A stretch of 48,019 nucleotides of DNA from UMGS1002 sp050309735 (GTDB taxonomy: Bacteria > Bacillota > Clostridia > Oscillospirales > CAG-272). Positions 1 through 7,831 of this stretch are shown here, piece by piece (positions within the stretch are counted from its first letter, which is position 1; every line of letters begins with the position of its first letter). Below the pieces are notes generated by a model. It was not told the origin of the DNA. It searched no databases and worked only from the letters and a program-made list of their open reading frames with translations. A program made the position numbers and the translations under genes. The stretch spans positions 1 through 48,019 of the forward strand of contig JBNRMS010000064.1 of assembly GCA_050309735.1 (NCBI GenBank), in the 5' to 3' direction.

Positions 1-13
1 ATTCCGGATGTGC

Positions 14-19
14 TATAAT
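14..19 (+). promoter_or_regulatory. Possible extended -10 element upstream of murA
   Basis: TATAAT preceded by TG one base upstream (TGCTATAAT) lies at the left edge. Any -35 box would be outside the window. It would give a leader of about 250 nt before murA. The rest of 20-276 is AT-rich and shows no gene or clear second promoter. The -10 match is seen; its use is inference. Confidence 0.3.
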
Positions 20-276
20 TATGTTACCACTTTGTCGTACGTAATTTTTTAGCACGTTTTGTCGGTTTTTTGGCACTTTGGACTAATATCGACAGCAATC
101 GCAAAGATATTTGTTAAAATATAAATAATATTGTTAAGAACGTCATACAGTGAGCGGCCGAGCCGCAGCTTATTTGGGCGAGCTAATTTTTCTTTGCCCG
201 AAATTTTATATATTACTTTTTTATTATTTGCAAAGGATGAGTTCCGTCTTCCCGCGGAACCTTGGATATACATATA

Positions 277-1569
277 ATGGAGAATATTGTCATAAACGGC
301 GGCATCAAGCTTTACGGAGATATTAAAATCGACGGCATGAAAAATGCCGCGCTTCCCATAATCTTCGCCAGCATCCTCACGGGCGACAGGTGCGTTATCC
401 AAAACCTCCCCCCCGTCAGCGATGTACTTATTTCTCTTGAAATCCTCCGGTCAATGGGCGCATCTGTGGTGATGCCCAACAAAACAACAGTTGAGATAAA
501 CACCTCTCATCTTGTCGGCGGCGTGTCTCCTTATGAGCTTGTCAGCAAAATGAGGGCCTCGTCCTATCTTATCGGAGCCGAGCTTGGAAGGTTCGGTTCG
601 GCCAAAGTCGGCCTTCCCGGGGGCTGCGACTTCGGAATCCGTCCGATAGACCAGCACATTAAGGGCTTCGAGGCTCTTGGCGCCGAGGTTTCTATCGAAA
701 ACGGCTATATTCAAGCGCGGGCAACCCAAGCTCTTTCTGGTTCTTCGGTTTATTTTGATGTCAGCTCGGTGGGCGCAACCTGCAATGTCATGCTCGCCGC
801 TGTCAAGGCCGAGGGTTTGACGGTGATTGACAACGCCGCAAGAGAGCCGCACATAGTCGACCTTGCAAACTTTCTTAACACCTGCGGGGCCGACATCACC
901 GGTGCCGGCACAAGCATGATTAAAATTCGCGGCGTGAAAAAGCTCCACGGTTGCGAGTATGCCATCATTCCCGACATGATTGAGGCCGGAACATATATGG
1001 CGGCGGTAGCGTCGGCGGGCGGCAGGATAAACATTCGGAATGTTATTCCGAAGCACGTCGAAGCGATAACGGCAAAGCTCATTGAAATGGGCGTCTCTAT
1101 TGAAGAACATGACGATTACTTAACAGTCTCCTCAAACGGCCGGCTTAACCGGGCCAACATAAAAACCCTGCCTTACCCCGGGTTCCCAACCGATATGCAG
1201 CCGCAGGTCACGGCTCTGCTCTGCACCGCCGAAGGAATCAGCACGGTCACCGAGGGAATTTGGGACAACAGGTTTAGATATCTTGAAGATCTTCGCAGAA
1301 TGGGAGCAAATGTCTCGGCAGAAGGGCGTTCGGCAACCATTATCGGAGTAGAAAGACTTACGGGGGCGCCCGTTCGGTCGGTCGACCTGCGCGCGGGAGC
1401 GGCACTGATTATCGCCGCGCTTGCCGCCAACGGAAAGACCACTATTGAAGGAATCGAATCAACACTTGAACGCGGATACTATAATATGGTCGGCAAACTT
1501 CAGGGAGTTGGAGCAGACATTAAAAAAATCAGAGCGCCCGAGTCGGGTGTAATGGGCATGGTGAAATAA
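277..1569 (+). CDS. murA: UDP-N-acetylglucosamine 1-carboxyvinyltransferase (MurA)
   Basis: MurA transfers enolpyruvate from PEP to UDP-GlcNAc, the first committed step of peptidoglycan synthesis in the cytoplasm. The 430-residue product has the usual family length and the two-domain EPSP-synthase-like fold. Seen motifs are DGMKNAALP near residue 20 (the Lys-Asn pair that binds substrate) and PGGCDFGIRP around residue 115, with the catalytic Cys117 that fosfomycin alkylates retained. The reading frame extends upstream to a TTG at 262, but the ATG at 277 gives the normal MurA N-terminus; no strong ribosome site marks either. Low-GC Gram-positives often carry two MurA paralogues, so this could be the MurZ-type copy. 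It is followed by a strong terminator and stands alone. Confidence 0.95.
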   Translation: MENIVINGGIKLYGDIKIDGMKNAALPIIFASILTGDRCVIQNLPPVSDVLISLEILRSMGASVVMPNKTTVEINTSHLVGGVSPYELVSKMRASSYLIGAELGRFGSAKVGLPGGCDFGIRPIDQHIKGFEALGAEVSIENGYIQARATQALSGSSVYFDVSSVGATCNVMLAAVKAEGLTVIDNAAREPHIVDLANFLNTCGADITGAGTSMIKIRGVKKLHGCEYAIIPDMIEAGTYMAAVASAGGRINIRNVIPKHVEAITAKLIEMGVSIEEHDDYLTVSSNGRLNRANIKTLPYPGFPTDMQPQVTALLCTAEGISTVTEGIWDNRFRYLEDLRRMGANVSAEGRSATIIGVERLTGAPVRSVDLRAGAALIIAALAANGKTTIEGIESTLERGYYNMVGKLQGVGADIKKIRAPESGVMGMVK

Positions 1570-1611
1570 AAGATTGTAATTTCACAACCACCCAATTCAA
1601 TATAAACAATC

Positions 1612-1650
1612 AGAAGAGCAATGTTATTTGACATCGCTCTTCTTTTTTCG
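1612..1650 (+). terminator. Rho-independent terminator of murA
   Basis: A 13-bp stem (AGAAGAGCAATGT pairing with ACATCGCTCTTCT, one mismatch) with a short loop is followed by TTTTTT. It lies 43 bases after the murA stop. Confidence 0.85.
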
Positions 1651-1997
1651 TGTTTTTTTGATTTGTTTCTGTGTTTTTACCTTTTTCCGAGTATTTCCTT
1701 CTGTTTTTTGATGCGTTTGTTCTGTTTTTTAACCTATTTTTTGACCGCGCCCTCTTGTGTCGTACTGAATTTTTGCCCCTTATTTCGACACAAAATATAG
1801 AACATTCGCGTTTTTGTTGGTAAAATTATAGAACTATATCCTCCCGCAAACAAATCACCCTCCCTCCACAATAATAACCTTAAGCCGAGCCGCTCAACCT
1901 CTTTCATACGCCAAAAAAAACACGCCAAAAAAGAGCAACCGCAGCCCTTCTCTCCGCCGCGATTGCTCAGCATTATTTTATTTTAGATTACATGTTA
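1651..1997. other. Gene-free T-rich stretch
   Basis: No supported gene. The first ~110 bases are strongly T-rich, with TTTTTTG and GTTTTTT runs. Near 1930-1985 a GAGCAA...TTGCTC hairpin is followed by an AT-rich tail on the plus strand and could be a second weak terminator. Confidence 0.4.
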
Positions 1998-2290
1998 TTA
2001 TAAATCGTACAAATCGGGGGTATCGCAGATAAACTCAGACGGCAGTCCCAGTCCGCTGAAATACCCGCGCATTTTAATCAGCGCGAATTTTTCGGAAGAA
2101 TAATGCTTTCCGCAAACCCATCCCGCGCCTCAAAAATTCCGAGTCCAAATACTTTTCTAATTCCGGCATTTTCAGCGGTCAGCCTTTATCGGTGATGCCA
2201 TCCAAAATAAAATCCGCATTAAGCCTGCCATATAATATGTCCGCCTTCAAAAGCCCGCCGCTCCTCTCCAAAAAATTCTCGTGTACAAAA
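1998..2290 (-). pseudogene. Decayed coding remnant, C-terminus possibly Nif3-like
   Basis: On the minus strand, 1998-2129 encodes a 43-residue C-terminus containing GKHYSSEKFALIKM and ending ICDTPDLYDL before a TAA. It has no start and is cut off upstream by a frame change. Upstream, about 2130-2290 reads in a second frame as a protein-like stretch (HENFLERSGGLLKADILYGR and on) with an in-frame TGA. The H-x3-E pattern and length of the tail resemble the C-terminal metal-ligand region of the Nif3/YbgI family, but this is recalled similarity, not a search. The two pieces may come from different genes. No intact gene exists here. Confidence 0.45.
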
Positions 2291-2500
2291 TATGACCTCT
2301 ATCGTTTAAGTTTAACCCCTTCGCGCCCCATTTAACCTCGTGATCCAAACACCGGTGGCGCCCTTCTGAACCTGATATTTTCTATTGCACGGCCTAAGGG
2401 CTATACCATCCATTTTTTCAAAAAACAATTGGCCCATTCCCCGCCCCGCCCGCAGCCCGGTAGTTCAGCCGCCACATCAAAACAAAACCGCACCACCCTC
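2291..2500. other. Gene-free stretch
   Basis: No gene is supported. A short minus-strand protein-like run (LDHEVKWGAKGLNL) around 2300-2345 may belong to the same decayed coding region as 1998-2290. The remainder is pyrimidine-rich on the plus strand and shows nothing recognisable. Confidence 0.35.
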
Positions 2501-2542
2501 AAAAACCTTTAGCCGATCTCGCTCCGCGAAATCGGCTAAAGG
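2501..2542 (-). terminator. Rho-independent terminator of the zinc-ribbon gene
   Basis: Read on the minus strand, a perfect 12-bp stem (CCTTTAGCCGAT / ATCGGCTAAAGG) with a 13-nt loop is followed directly by TTTTT. It lies about 60 bases after the stop of the minus-strand gene 2605-2928. Confidence 0.8.
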
Positions 2543-2604
2543 TCCCGACTACCTATCTATATCAATAAGAAACGCTTCTGCGTTTTCGGACTGATACTGA
2601 CGGA

Positions 2605-2928
2605 TTACTGCTGGTCCTTCTTGCGTTGCTCAAAGCAATCGCTGCAGTAAACAGGTCTGTCGTTGGAAGGCTGGAAGGTCACCCTTGCCTCGCCGCCGCA
2701 CTGAGCACACACCGTTGTAAAGTACTCACGGGGAGCCCTGCTTGCATTTCTCTTAGCGTCGCGGCAAGCCTTGCAGCTCTTGGGCTTGTTCTGAAAACCC
2801 TTCTGAGCAAAGAATCTCTGTTCGCCCGACGTGAAAATAAATTCCGCACCGCACTCTTTGCAAACCAGGGCCTCATCAACAAAATCCTGCTCAGTGGCTA
2901 CGCCAGCCATTACTTCTTCGTCAAACAT
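2605..2928 (-). CDS. Small zinc-ribbon protein (zf-trcl / CxxC type)
   Basis: A 107-residue cytoplasmic protein with three zinc-ribbon-like parts. The first is CKECGAEFIFTSGEQ, followed by the typical FFAQKGF segment; the second is CKACRDAKR; the third, near the C-terminus, is CAQCGGEARVTF with YCSDCF. This arrangement matches small Firmicutes probable zinc-ribbon proteins of unknown function. An RNA- or protein-binding role is only inferred. The ATG at 2928 is preceded by a GAGG about 11 bases upstream. It has its own terminator and appears monocistronic, with a tRNA-like sequence immediately upstream in the same direction. Confidence 0.85.
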   Translation of the reverse strand: MFDEEVMAGVATEQDFVDEALVCKECGAEFIFTSGEQRFFAQKGFQNKPKSCKACRDAKRNASRAPREYFTTVCAQCGGEARVTFQPSNDRPVYCSDCFEQRKKDQQ

Positions 2929-2962
2929 GCTTTTTTCTACCTCGCTTTGAAATATGGTTTTT

Positions 2963-3030
2963 TACCCACGGCCGGATTCAAACCGACACCTCTGACCTGT
3001 GATCAACGCTCTTTTTAAGCTACTCGGGCA
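2963..3030 (-). pseudogene. Degenerate tRNA-like sequence
   Basis: On the minus strand about 68 nt can be folded into four tRNA-like arms. An acceptor-like stem pairs TGCCCG with TGGGTA (two wobbles). A D-like arm has stem GCTT/GAGC with an A-only loop. An anticodon-like arm pairs TTGA with TCAG. A perfect 5-bp T arm pairs GTCGG with CCGGC around TTTGAAT. The D loop lacks the GG pair and the T loop has T where C56 should be, so both halves of the elbow contact are missing. No convincing anticodon follows a U33. It is best read as a tRNA relic or tRNA mimic, 35 bases ahead of the zinc-ribbon start. Confidence 0.45.
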
Positions 3031-3129
3031 TAATAACAGAAACATAGCAAGCCGCCGCCGTCTCTCTATCTGTTCTGATTTAATTTAGAAATATATAGTA
3101 ACAACTTATTTCCACAATCATGCCTGCTT

Positions 3130-3714
3130 TCACTTCTCAAGAAGCGAGCGCAGCTTCCGCTTTATGCGGTACAGCGCGTTGTTGATCGACTTTTCCGATC
3201 TTCTTAGTTTTCGGGATATTTCACCCGAGGTAAGCCCCGATATGTACAGAGTCCAAACTCTGTTCTCGTATTCCGAAAGATTATTTTTAATAAGGCTGCG
3301 CAAAGCCTTCTCGCTTTCCTGCTCGATAACGCGGCTTGCCGGGTCGTCCTCATCTCCCGCTCTAAGTCTGAAATAGTCCTCATTCTCAAGCGACACAATG
3401 GTATTGCCCGCCCGCCTTTTTGCAGCGCGAAGGAGAGAAATCAGTGCGTTTGTAACACAAATTTTGGCGTAAAGCCCGAACTCCACGCCCGGGCGATCAA
3501 GGTCGTATGACATAATTGCCCAATAAAACACCGCCAGCGCTTCCTGCCGCAGATCCTCGGCATCCTGCCCGCTTGAGGAAAACTGCTTCACGGTCGTCCG
3601 AATCATAGGCTCATATAGTTCGAGCAACTTTCCGAACGCCGCTTGTCCACCATTTTTAACCTCGGTGATCAGCTCGCGCGTTGAGTTATATTCCGCCTTA
3701 TTATTTAAGCTCAT
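3130..3714 (-). CDS. RNA polymerase sigma factor, SigH-like
   Basis: A 194-residue sigma-70 family protein. Region 2 includes GQDAEDLRQEALAVFYWAI and the FGLYAKICVTNALISLLRAA segment, matching the layout of clostridial SigH. Region 4 is an HTH ending in SEKSINNALYRIKRKL, very like the SigH C-terminus. SigH directs early sporulation and stationary-phase genes in Firmicutes; here the regulon is unknown. The open frame extends upstream to 3819, but a strong sigma-A-type promoter lies inside that extension (3782-3809), so the ATG at 3714 is preferred, with AGGA about 14 bases upstream. No anti-sigma gene is adjacent. Confidence 0.8.
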   Translation of the reverse strand: MSLNNKAEYNSTRELITEVKNGGQAAFGKLLELYEPMIRTTVKQFSSSGQDAEDLRQEALAVFYWAIMSYDLDRPGVEFGLYAKICVTNALISLLRAAKRRAGNTIVSLENEDYFRLRAGDEDDPASRVIEQESEKALRSLIKNNLSEYENRVWTLYISGLTSGEISRKLRRSEKSINNALYRIKRKLRSLLEK

Positions 3715-3781
3715 CAAAATCAGCCGTATCCTGTTAAAATTGCGAAAACCCTTGTCACATCTATACAATTTGACATTTTTT

Positions 3782-3809
3782 ATTATATCACCAAAAAAAA
3801 TAATGTCAA
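3782..3809 (-). promoter_or_regulatory. Sigma-A-type promoter of the SigH-like gene
   Basis: On the minus strand TTGACA (3804-3809), a 16-bp spacer and TATAAT (3782-3787), with an extended TG one base before the -10. The predicted start near 3775 leaves a leader of about 60 nt before the ATG at 3714 and rules out the longer ORF start. Confidence 0.75.
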
Positions 3810-3819
3810 TACCCCCCAT

Positions 3820-4146
3820 GGTGTCATTTTGTTCTCAGTGTGACGGTTTTGTGATTTTTAATGTAAAAAGGTTACAAATGCAACCATTCATATTTGGATA
3901 TCTTCACCAGTATTTACACGTTTTTTGGCGTTAGTTTATAAGTAAAGTTTACAAATTGTTAACATTTAAAATGAATAAAAAAAGACCATTTGTTTATATA
4001 ATATAGGTTCTAATTGGTAAGAAGTCTCAAAAAGCCTGAATCACACAAAGAAATCTCTGCCGGGAACATTTCATGCCTTGCTGCGTCCTTATTTATAATA
4101 GAAGCCGCGTCACACCGACAATTATTTAAGGAAGGAATATACGAAA
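3820..4146. other. AT-rich divergent intergenic region ahead of the serpin gene
   Basis: No gene. A TATAAT at 3997-4002 is the best -10 candidate for the serpin transcript, but no good -35 sits 16-18 bases upstream. A strong ribosome site AAGGAAGG (4128-4135) precedes the serpin ATG by 11 bases. The inferred leader is about 135 nt. Confidence 0.35.
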
Positions 4147-5457
4147 ATGAAAACAAAGAAAAGAGCGACAAGAAAGATAAGATTAGCAGCCGTCTCGCTC
4201 GCCCTGCTTATGCTTCTCCTCCCTGCATGCTCACCCAACCCCTCCCTCACACCATACGACACCCTCGCACCCGGCACTACACTCAAGGTCGGCTCGGGCA
4301 TAGAATATCTCTCGTCAAAAACCGGCGCCGAGCGGCAAGCGTCGGAAGAATTATCGCACGATGACATAAGAGCTGCAGCCGACTTTGCCATAAGCCTTCT
4401 AAAACTCTCGGGCAAAGACGAAAACAATGAGCTGATCTCGCCCCTCTCGATTATGCTCGCCCTCGGGATGGTGACCAACGGCGCATGGGGCGACACAAGA
4501 GCTGAGTTTGAGGAAACACTCGGCATGAGCGCCGAGGAGCTTAACGGCTTTCTCAATTCCTTTGTGCAGTCTCTCAAAAACAGCGAAAAGGCCTCGCTAA
4601 TTAGTGCAAACTCGGTATGGGTCAGCAACGACCGGGGGCTTAGCGTCCGAGCCGATTTCATTGAAAATGTAGTCCGGCATTACGACGCCGAAATTATCAG
4701 TGCCCCCTTCGGCAACGACAAAACGCTCGGAGAGATAAACGGCTGGGTCAAGGACAACACCGACGGCATGATCGAAAAAATCCTTGAGGAGCTTAGCGAC
4801 GACGCAGTCATGCTGCTACTCAATGCCCTGACATTTGACGCCGAATGGGCAGAACAATTTGAAACAGAAGCGCGCGACGAGAGCTTTACTAACGCCGACG
4901 GCAGCAAGACAAACGCAAAGCTGATGAGCGGAAAGACAGGACAATATATCGAGGGAAAAAACTGCGTGGGCTTCAAGAAGGACTATGCCGGCGGGGCGTA
5001 CAGCTATATTGCGCTGCTGCCCGAGGCGGGTATGAGTATTGACGATTTCATATCCTCGCTTGACGGAAAAACCTTTCTCTCTCTGGTCAAGAACCCCGAA
5101 AAATCAACCGTATATATCAAGCTTCCCAAATACAAACTTGATTTTTCAATCACCCTCAATGATGTATTAAAGGAGCTCGGCATAAAGTCCGCCTTTGACG
5201 ACGGCGCCGACCTCTCGGCGCTCGGTAAAATGGACACCGACGCCAATCTTTATATCTCGCAGGTTCTGCACAAGACACACATCGAGGTCGACGAATCGGG
5301 TACCCGCGCCGCCGCGGTCACGGCGGTTATTATCTCTCCCACCTCCGCCGTCGCCGACCCTAAAACCGTCAACCTTGACCGCCCCTTTGTCTATGCAATA
5401 GTTGACAATGCCACCGGCCTGCCGCTCTTTTTGGGAGCTGTAGAGAACATTGGCTAA
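4147..5457 (+). CDS. Serpin (serine protease inhibitor), lipoprotein
   Basis: A 436-residue serpin anchored as a lipoprotein. The basic N-terminus and hydrophobic stretch end in the lipobox LLPAC, giving a lipid-modified Cys28. Serpin hallmarks are NALTFDAEW near residue 220, the hinge VDESGTRAAAVTAV near residue 382, and the distal DRPFVYAI and LPLFLGAV segments. The hinge keeps small residues, which fits a true inhibitor that inserts its loop. Counting from the hinge puts P1-P1' at Thr399-Ser400, which would suit elastase- or subtilisin-like targets; that is inference. Bacterial serpins are known from gut and cellulolytic Clostridia, where they act against host or competitor proteases. The gene is alone between a sigma factor and the EPS operon. 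Confidence 0.9.
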   Translation: MKTKKRATRKIRLAAVSLALLMLLLPACSPNPSLTPYDTLAPGTTLKVGSGIEYLSSKTGAERQASEELSHDDIRAAADFAISLLKLSGKDENNELISPLSIMLALGMVTNGAWGDTRAEFEETLGMSAEELNGFLNSFVQSLKNSEKASLISANSVWVSNDRGLSVRADFIENVVRHYDAEIISAPFGNDKTLGEINGWVKDNTDGMIEKILEELSDDAVMLLLNALTFDAEWAEQFETEARDESFTNADGSKTNAKLMSGKTGQYIEGKNCVGFKKDYAGGAYSYIALLPEAGMSIDDFISSLDGKTFLSLVKNPEKSTVYIKLPKYKLDFSITLNDVLKELGIKSAFDDGADLSALGKMDTDANLYISQVLHKTHIEVDESGTRAAAVTAVIISPTSAVADPKTVNLDRPFVYAIVDNATGLPLFLGAVENIG

Positions 5458-5475
5458 TCTGACTAATCAAAAAAC

Positions 5476-5518
5476 TATCCCCCTACCCCGGGCAAATTTG
5501 CCGGGGACAGGGGGATAT
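5476..5518. terminator. Bidirectional terminator between serpin and EPS operon
   Basis: A long GC-rich hairpin pairs TATCCCCCT-CCCCGG with CCGGGG-AGGGGGATA around a short AT loop. It is followed by TATATTGTTTT on the plus strand and by A/T-rich sequence on the other. It separates two convergent genes. Confidence 0.75.
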
Positions 5519-5536
5519 ATTGTTTTAAGTTAGTAT

Positions 5537-6262
5537 TTAAGTTGATTTCTCTGCATCGTCATTCTGGCCGTAGTTTGAATAATAACCGTATCCCTGATAC
5601 TTTTTGTAGTAACTTTTATAATAAGCATTGTTCTTTTTGTGAATATGGTTTAGCACAACACCTAAGATTCGGCATCCGCTCTTTAGCAGCTGATTCTTTA
5701 CATTCTGAGCAAAGCGGTATTTGACTGTATCGGTGCTCACGACGATTATCGCGCCGTCGCTGTTTGCCGCGATAACGGCGGCGTCTACAACAAGCCCGAG
5801 GGGGGGAGCGTCGATGAGAATATAATCGTAGTTTTCTCTTTCGTTCTCAAGCAATTCTTTAAAACGCGTGCTGCCGAGCAGCTCAACCGGATTCGGAGGA
5901 AATCTTCCAGCAAATATAATGTCAAAACCCTGTTCCTCTACCGCAAAAACAACATCCTCCTTTTTCGAAATCCCCGATAAATACTGCGAAAGTCCGACAA
6001 CGCCTTTCTCATCGGCATATCTTGCAATCATAACCGATTTTCGCATATCGGCGTCTATAAGCAACACCCTCTTGCCGCTCTCAGCCATGGCTCTTGCCAG
6101 CTCCATGCTGATTGTGGTCTTGCCTTCGTGAGCCTCGCAGCTTGTAAGTGTTATAACCTTGATGTCGGCTCCGCAGAAAAGTATATTGGTGCGCAGACCT
6201 TTGAAGGCCTCCCGTGTAAAATAATCGTTGACCATTTTAAAATTCAATTTTATCGGTATCAT
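5537..6262 (-). CDS. Bacterial tyrosine kinase (CpsD/CapB family)
   Basis: BY-kinases of Gram-positive bacteria autophosphorylate on a C-terminal tyrosine cluster and set the length and amount of exported polysaccharide. This 241-residue cytoplasmic protein has a Walker A variant CEAHEGKTT (residues 42-50), Walker A' VLLIDADMR (66-74) and Walker B YILIDAPP (147-154). The tail, residues 214-231, carries nine tyrosines. It lacks membrane segments, so it needs the adjacent CpsC-like protein as activator. It is the last gene of the EPS operon, starting 34 bases after its neighbour with an AGGAG 7 bases before the ATG. Confidence 0.93.
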   Translation of the reverse strand: MIPIKLNFKMVNDYFTREAFKGLRTNILFCGADIKVITLTSCEAHEGKTTISMELARAMAESGKRVLLIDADMRKSVMIARYADEKGVVGLSQYLSGISKKEDVVFAVEEQGFDIIFAGRFPPNPVELLGSTRFKELLENERENYDYILIDAPPLGLVVDAAVIAANSDGAIIVVSTDTVKYRFAQNVKNQLLKSGCRILGVVLNHIHKKNNAYYKSYYKKYQGYGYYSNYGQNDDAEKST

Positions 6263-6296
6263 GTCAATGCTCCTGCCTCAGTATTTAACACGGGTC

Positions 6297-7025
6297 TTAC
6301 CGTATTTCATGCCGTATTTTTTTGCGTCTATCCCCCCCGTTGATGGCGGGGATAACGCCAAGAACGTTAAGTTCGAGGTATTTCTCCACATCATCCGGAG
6401 TTTTTATCTTATCGTCAAAAATATGCATCAACACAAAAACACCGTAAACCAAAACAGCCACAAAAAGGGTTATTGCCGGCGTTATGGGTGTCACCATCGA
6501 ATTTGAGGGTTTCTGACTATATGTACCCTTATCAATTATATTTACCTGATCAATGCCGAGCGCGTTCATTATGCTTTCTGCGCCTATAACGCAAAGCTCG
6601 TCAACAATAATTTTAGCGTCCATCGGCGTGGGTGCCGTGATAGAAATCTCAAGAATTCGCGAAGAAGTCGGGTTTGTTATAGCAATCATAGATTTAAGCT
6701 GGTTGTAGGTAATCGGCATACCAAGCACCTCGATTACACTGTCAAGCACCCTGTGACTTGTTAAAAGGTATTTGCAGTCGTTTACAGTGCTAAGCGCAAG
6801 ACTGAAATCAGAGGACGACAGGTTTCCCGGTGCGCTCTCATTCTCCTGGCGAATCAAATAAATCATAGCCGTCGACGTATATTCGGGCTTATATTTGATA
6901 ACCGCAATTCCAAGCATAACCAGAAAAGTAAGCGCTGCCGCAGCTATAATAATAAGAAAGCGGCTTGTAAAAATTGACCACAGGTCGCTAATCGACAGCG
7001 TAATTTGATTTTCATTCTGTTCCAT
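6297..7025 (-). CDS. Polysaccharide chain-length regulator / kinase activator (Wzz, CpsC/CapA family)
   Basis: A 242-residue membrane protein of the Wzz family. A first helix spans about residues 22-43, an extracytoplasmic loop follows, and the second helix (TPITPAITLFVAVLVYGVF) is near residues 180-203. The preceding proline-rich KPSNSMVTPITP is typical. The cytoplasmic tail, about 40 residues, would contact and activate the BY-kinase encoded next. AGAGGG sits 6 bases before the ATG. It begins 14 bases after the phosphatase stop, so the three are translated from one message. Confidence 0.92.
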   Translation of the reverse strand: MEQNENQITLSISDLWSIFTSRFLIIIAAAALTFLVMLGIAVIKYKPEYTSTAMIYLIRQENESAPGNLSSSDFSLALSTVNDCKYLLTSHRVLDSVIEVLGMPITYNQLKSMIAITNPTSSRILEISITAPTPMDAKIIVDELCVIGAESIMNALGIDQVNIIDKGTYSQKPSNSMVTPITPAITLFVAVLVYGVFVLMHIFDDKIKTPDDVEKYLELNVLGVIPAINGGDRRKKIRHEIR

Positions 7026-7039
7026 ATGTAACCCTCTAA

Positions 7040-7762
7040 TTATTTTTTATCCGGTCCGAGTATTTTATCCGGATTTTTTAAAAACAGCAACTCAGCATAT
7101 TCAACACCAAATCGCTTTTTCACCACCGACGCCGCGGTATCAAGGCGGGGGGAGCGTGTGCTTGTGTTGTGCGAATCTGACGCGATAACATCGGCCAGAC
7201 CATGCTTCAACATTTTAAGCGTTTTCTTCCGAAGAAGCCTGCCCCCTTCCCCCAAGACCGAGCTTGCGCTCAGCTGTATAACAATCCCAAAATCCCGGAA
7301 TTCTCTTAAAGTGTCAAAAGGAGGAGCTATGCAGGGATACCTTTCGGCATGGGCGAATACCGGGATATATCCGCTGTTCAAGAGGTCGAGCAGCGCTTTT
7401 TTTATCTCATAAAAAAGCGCTCCGAAGTGAAAGTCTACCAAGACATATCTTCCAAAGTTAAGCGTCCTGCACTCACCCGAATTCAGATATTCTATCCCGC
7501 TCTCGCTGTAAAAAAGTTCGTTTCCAAGACACAGCGACATATCGGGATATCTTTGGGCAGAATAAGCCCTTATCTTTTCAAAGGCTTCCTCGCCCGCCCG
7601 GCAGTTTCCTCTCCAGAGCACTGTATTAAAATGCGGCGTGAAACATATTCGGCGCGTTCCCGTCCGGTATGACATATCAAGCATTGCAAACATTTCGTTA
7701 TCGTCTCTGGCACCGTCGTCGGTTCCGCTGAGCATATGGCAGTGGATATCGGTATATATAAT
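7040..7762 (-). CDS. PHP-type protein-tyrosine phosphatase (CpsB/YwqE family), apparent non-ATG start
   Basis: CpsB-type phosphatases dephosphorylate the BY-kinase using a PHP-fold metal centre. The first ATG (7735) would yield MLSGTDDGARDD, which lacks the essential DIHCHM motif. The frame continues upstream through YTDIHCH to ATT at 7762 (or ATA at 7759). A strong GGAGGGAGGGG lies at 7767-7777, placed for those codons, and no ATG, GTG or TTG exists in frame between it and the motif. Other PHP signatures are intact: FTPHF, GNELF, FAHAERY and IASDSHN. Either translation starts at ATT/ATA, or a base in the start codon is wrong in the assembly. Product about 241 residues. Confidence 0.85.
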   Translation of the reverse strand: MIYTDIHCHMLSGTDDGARDDNEMFAMLDMSYRTGTRRICFTPHFNTVLWRGNCRAGEEAFEKIRAYSAQRYPDMSLCLGNELFYSESGIEYLNSGECRTLNFGRYVLVDFHFGALFYEIKKALLDLLNSGYIPVFAHAERYPCIAPPFDTLREFRDFGIVIQLSASSVLGEGGRLLRKKTLKMLKHGLADVIASDSHNTSTRSPRLDTAASVVKKRFGVEYAELLFLKNPDKILGPDKK

Positions 7763-7831
7763 GACACCCCTCCCTCCACAAGCTAATCCACGTCAAATTA
7801 TATCACACCCGCCCCACCATGTCAATAACAA

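Noticed and set aside
49..402. 117-residue minus-strand ORF over the murA start
   Set aside because: It overlaps the N-terminal half-kilobase of murA, has no ribosome site and no recognisable domain.
2385..2594. 69-residue plus-strand ORF in the murA downstream gap
   Set aside because: Low-complexity composition, no ribosome site, and it runs over the terminator hairpin of the opposite gene.
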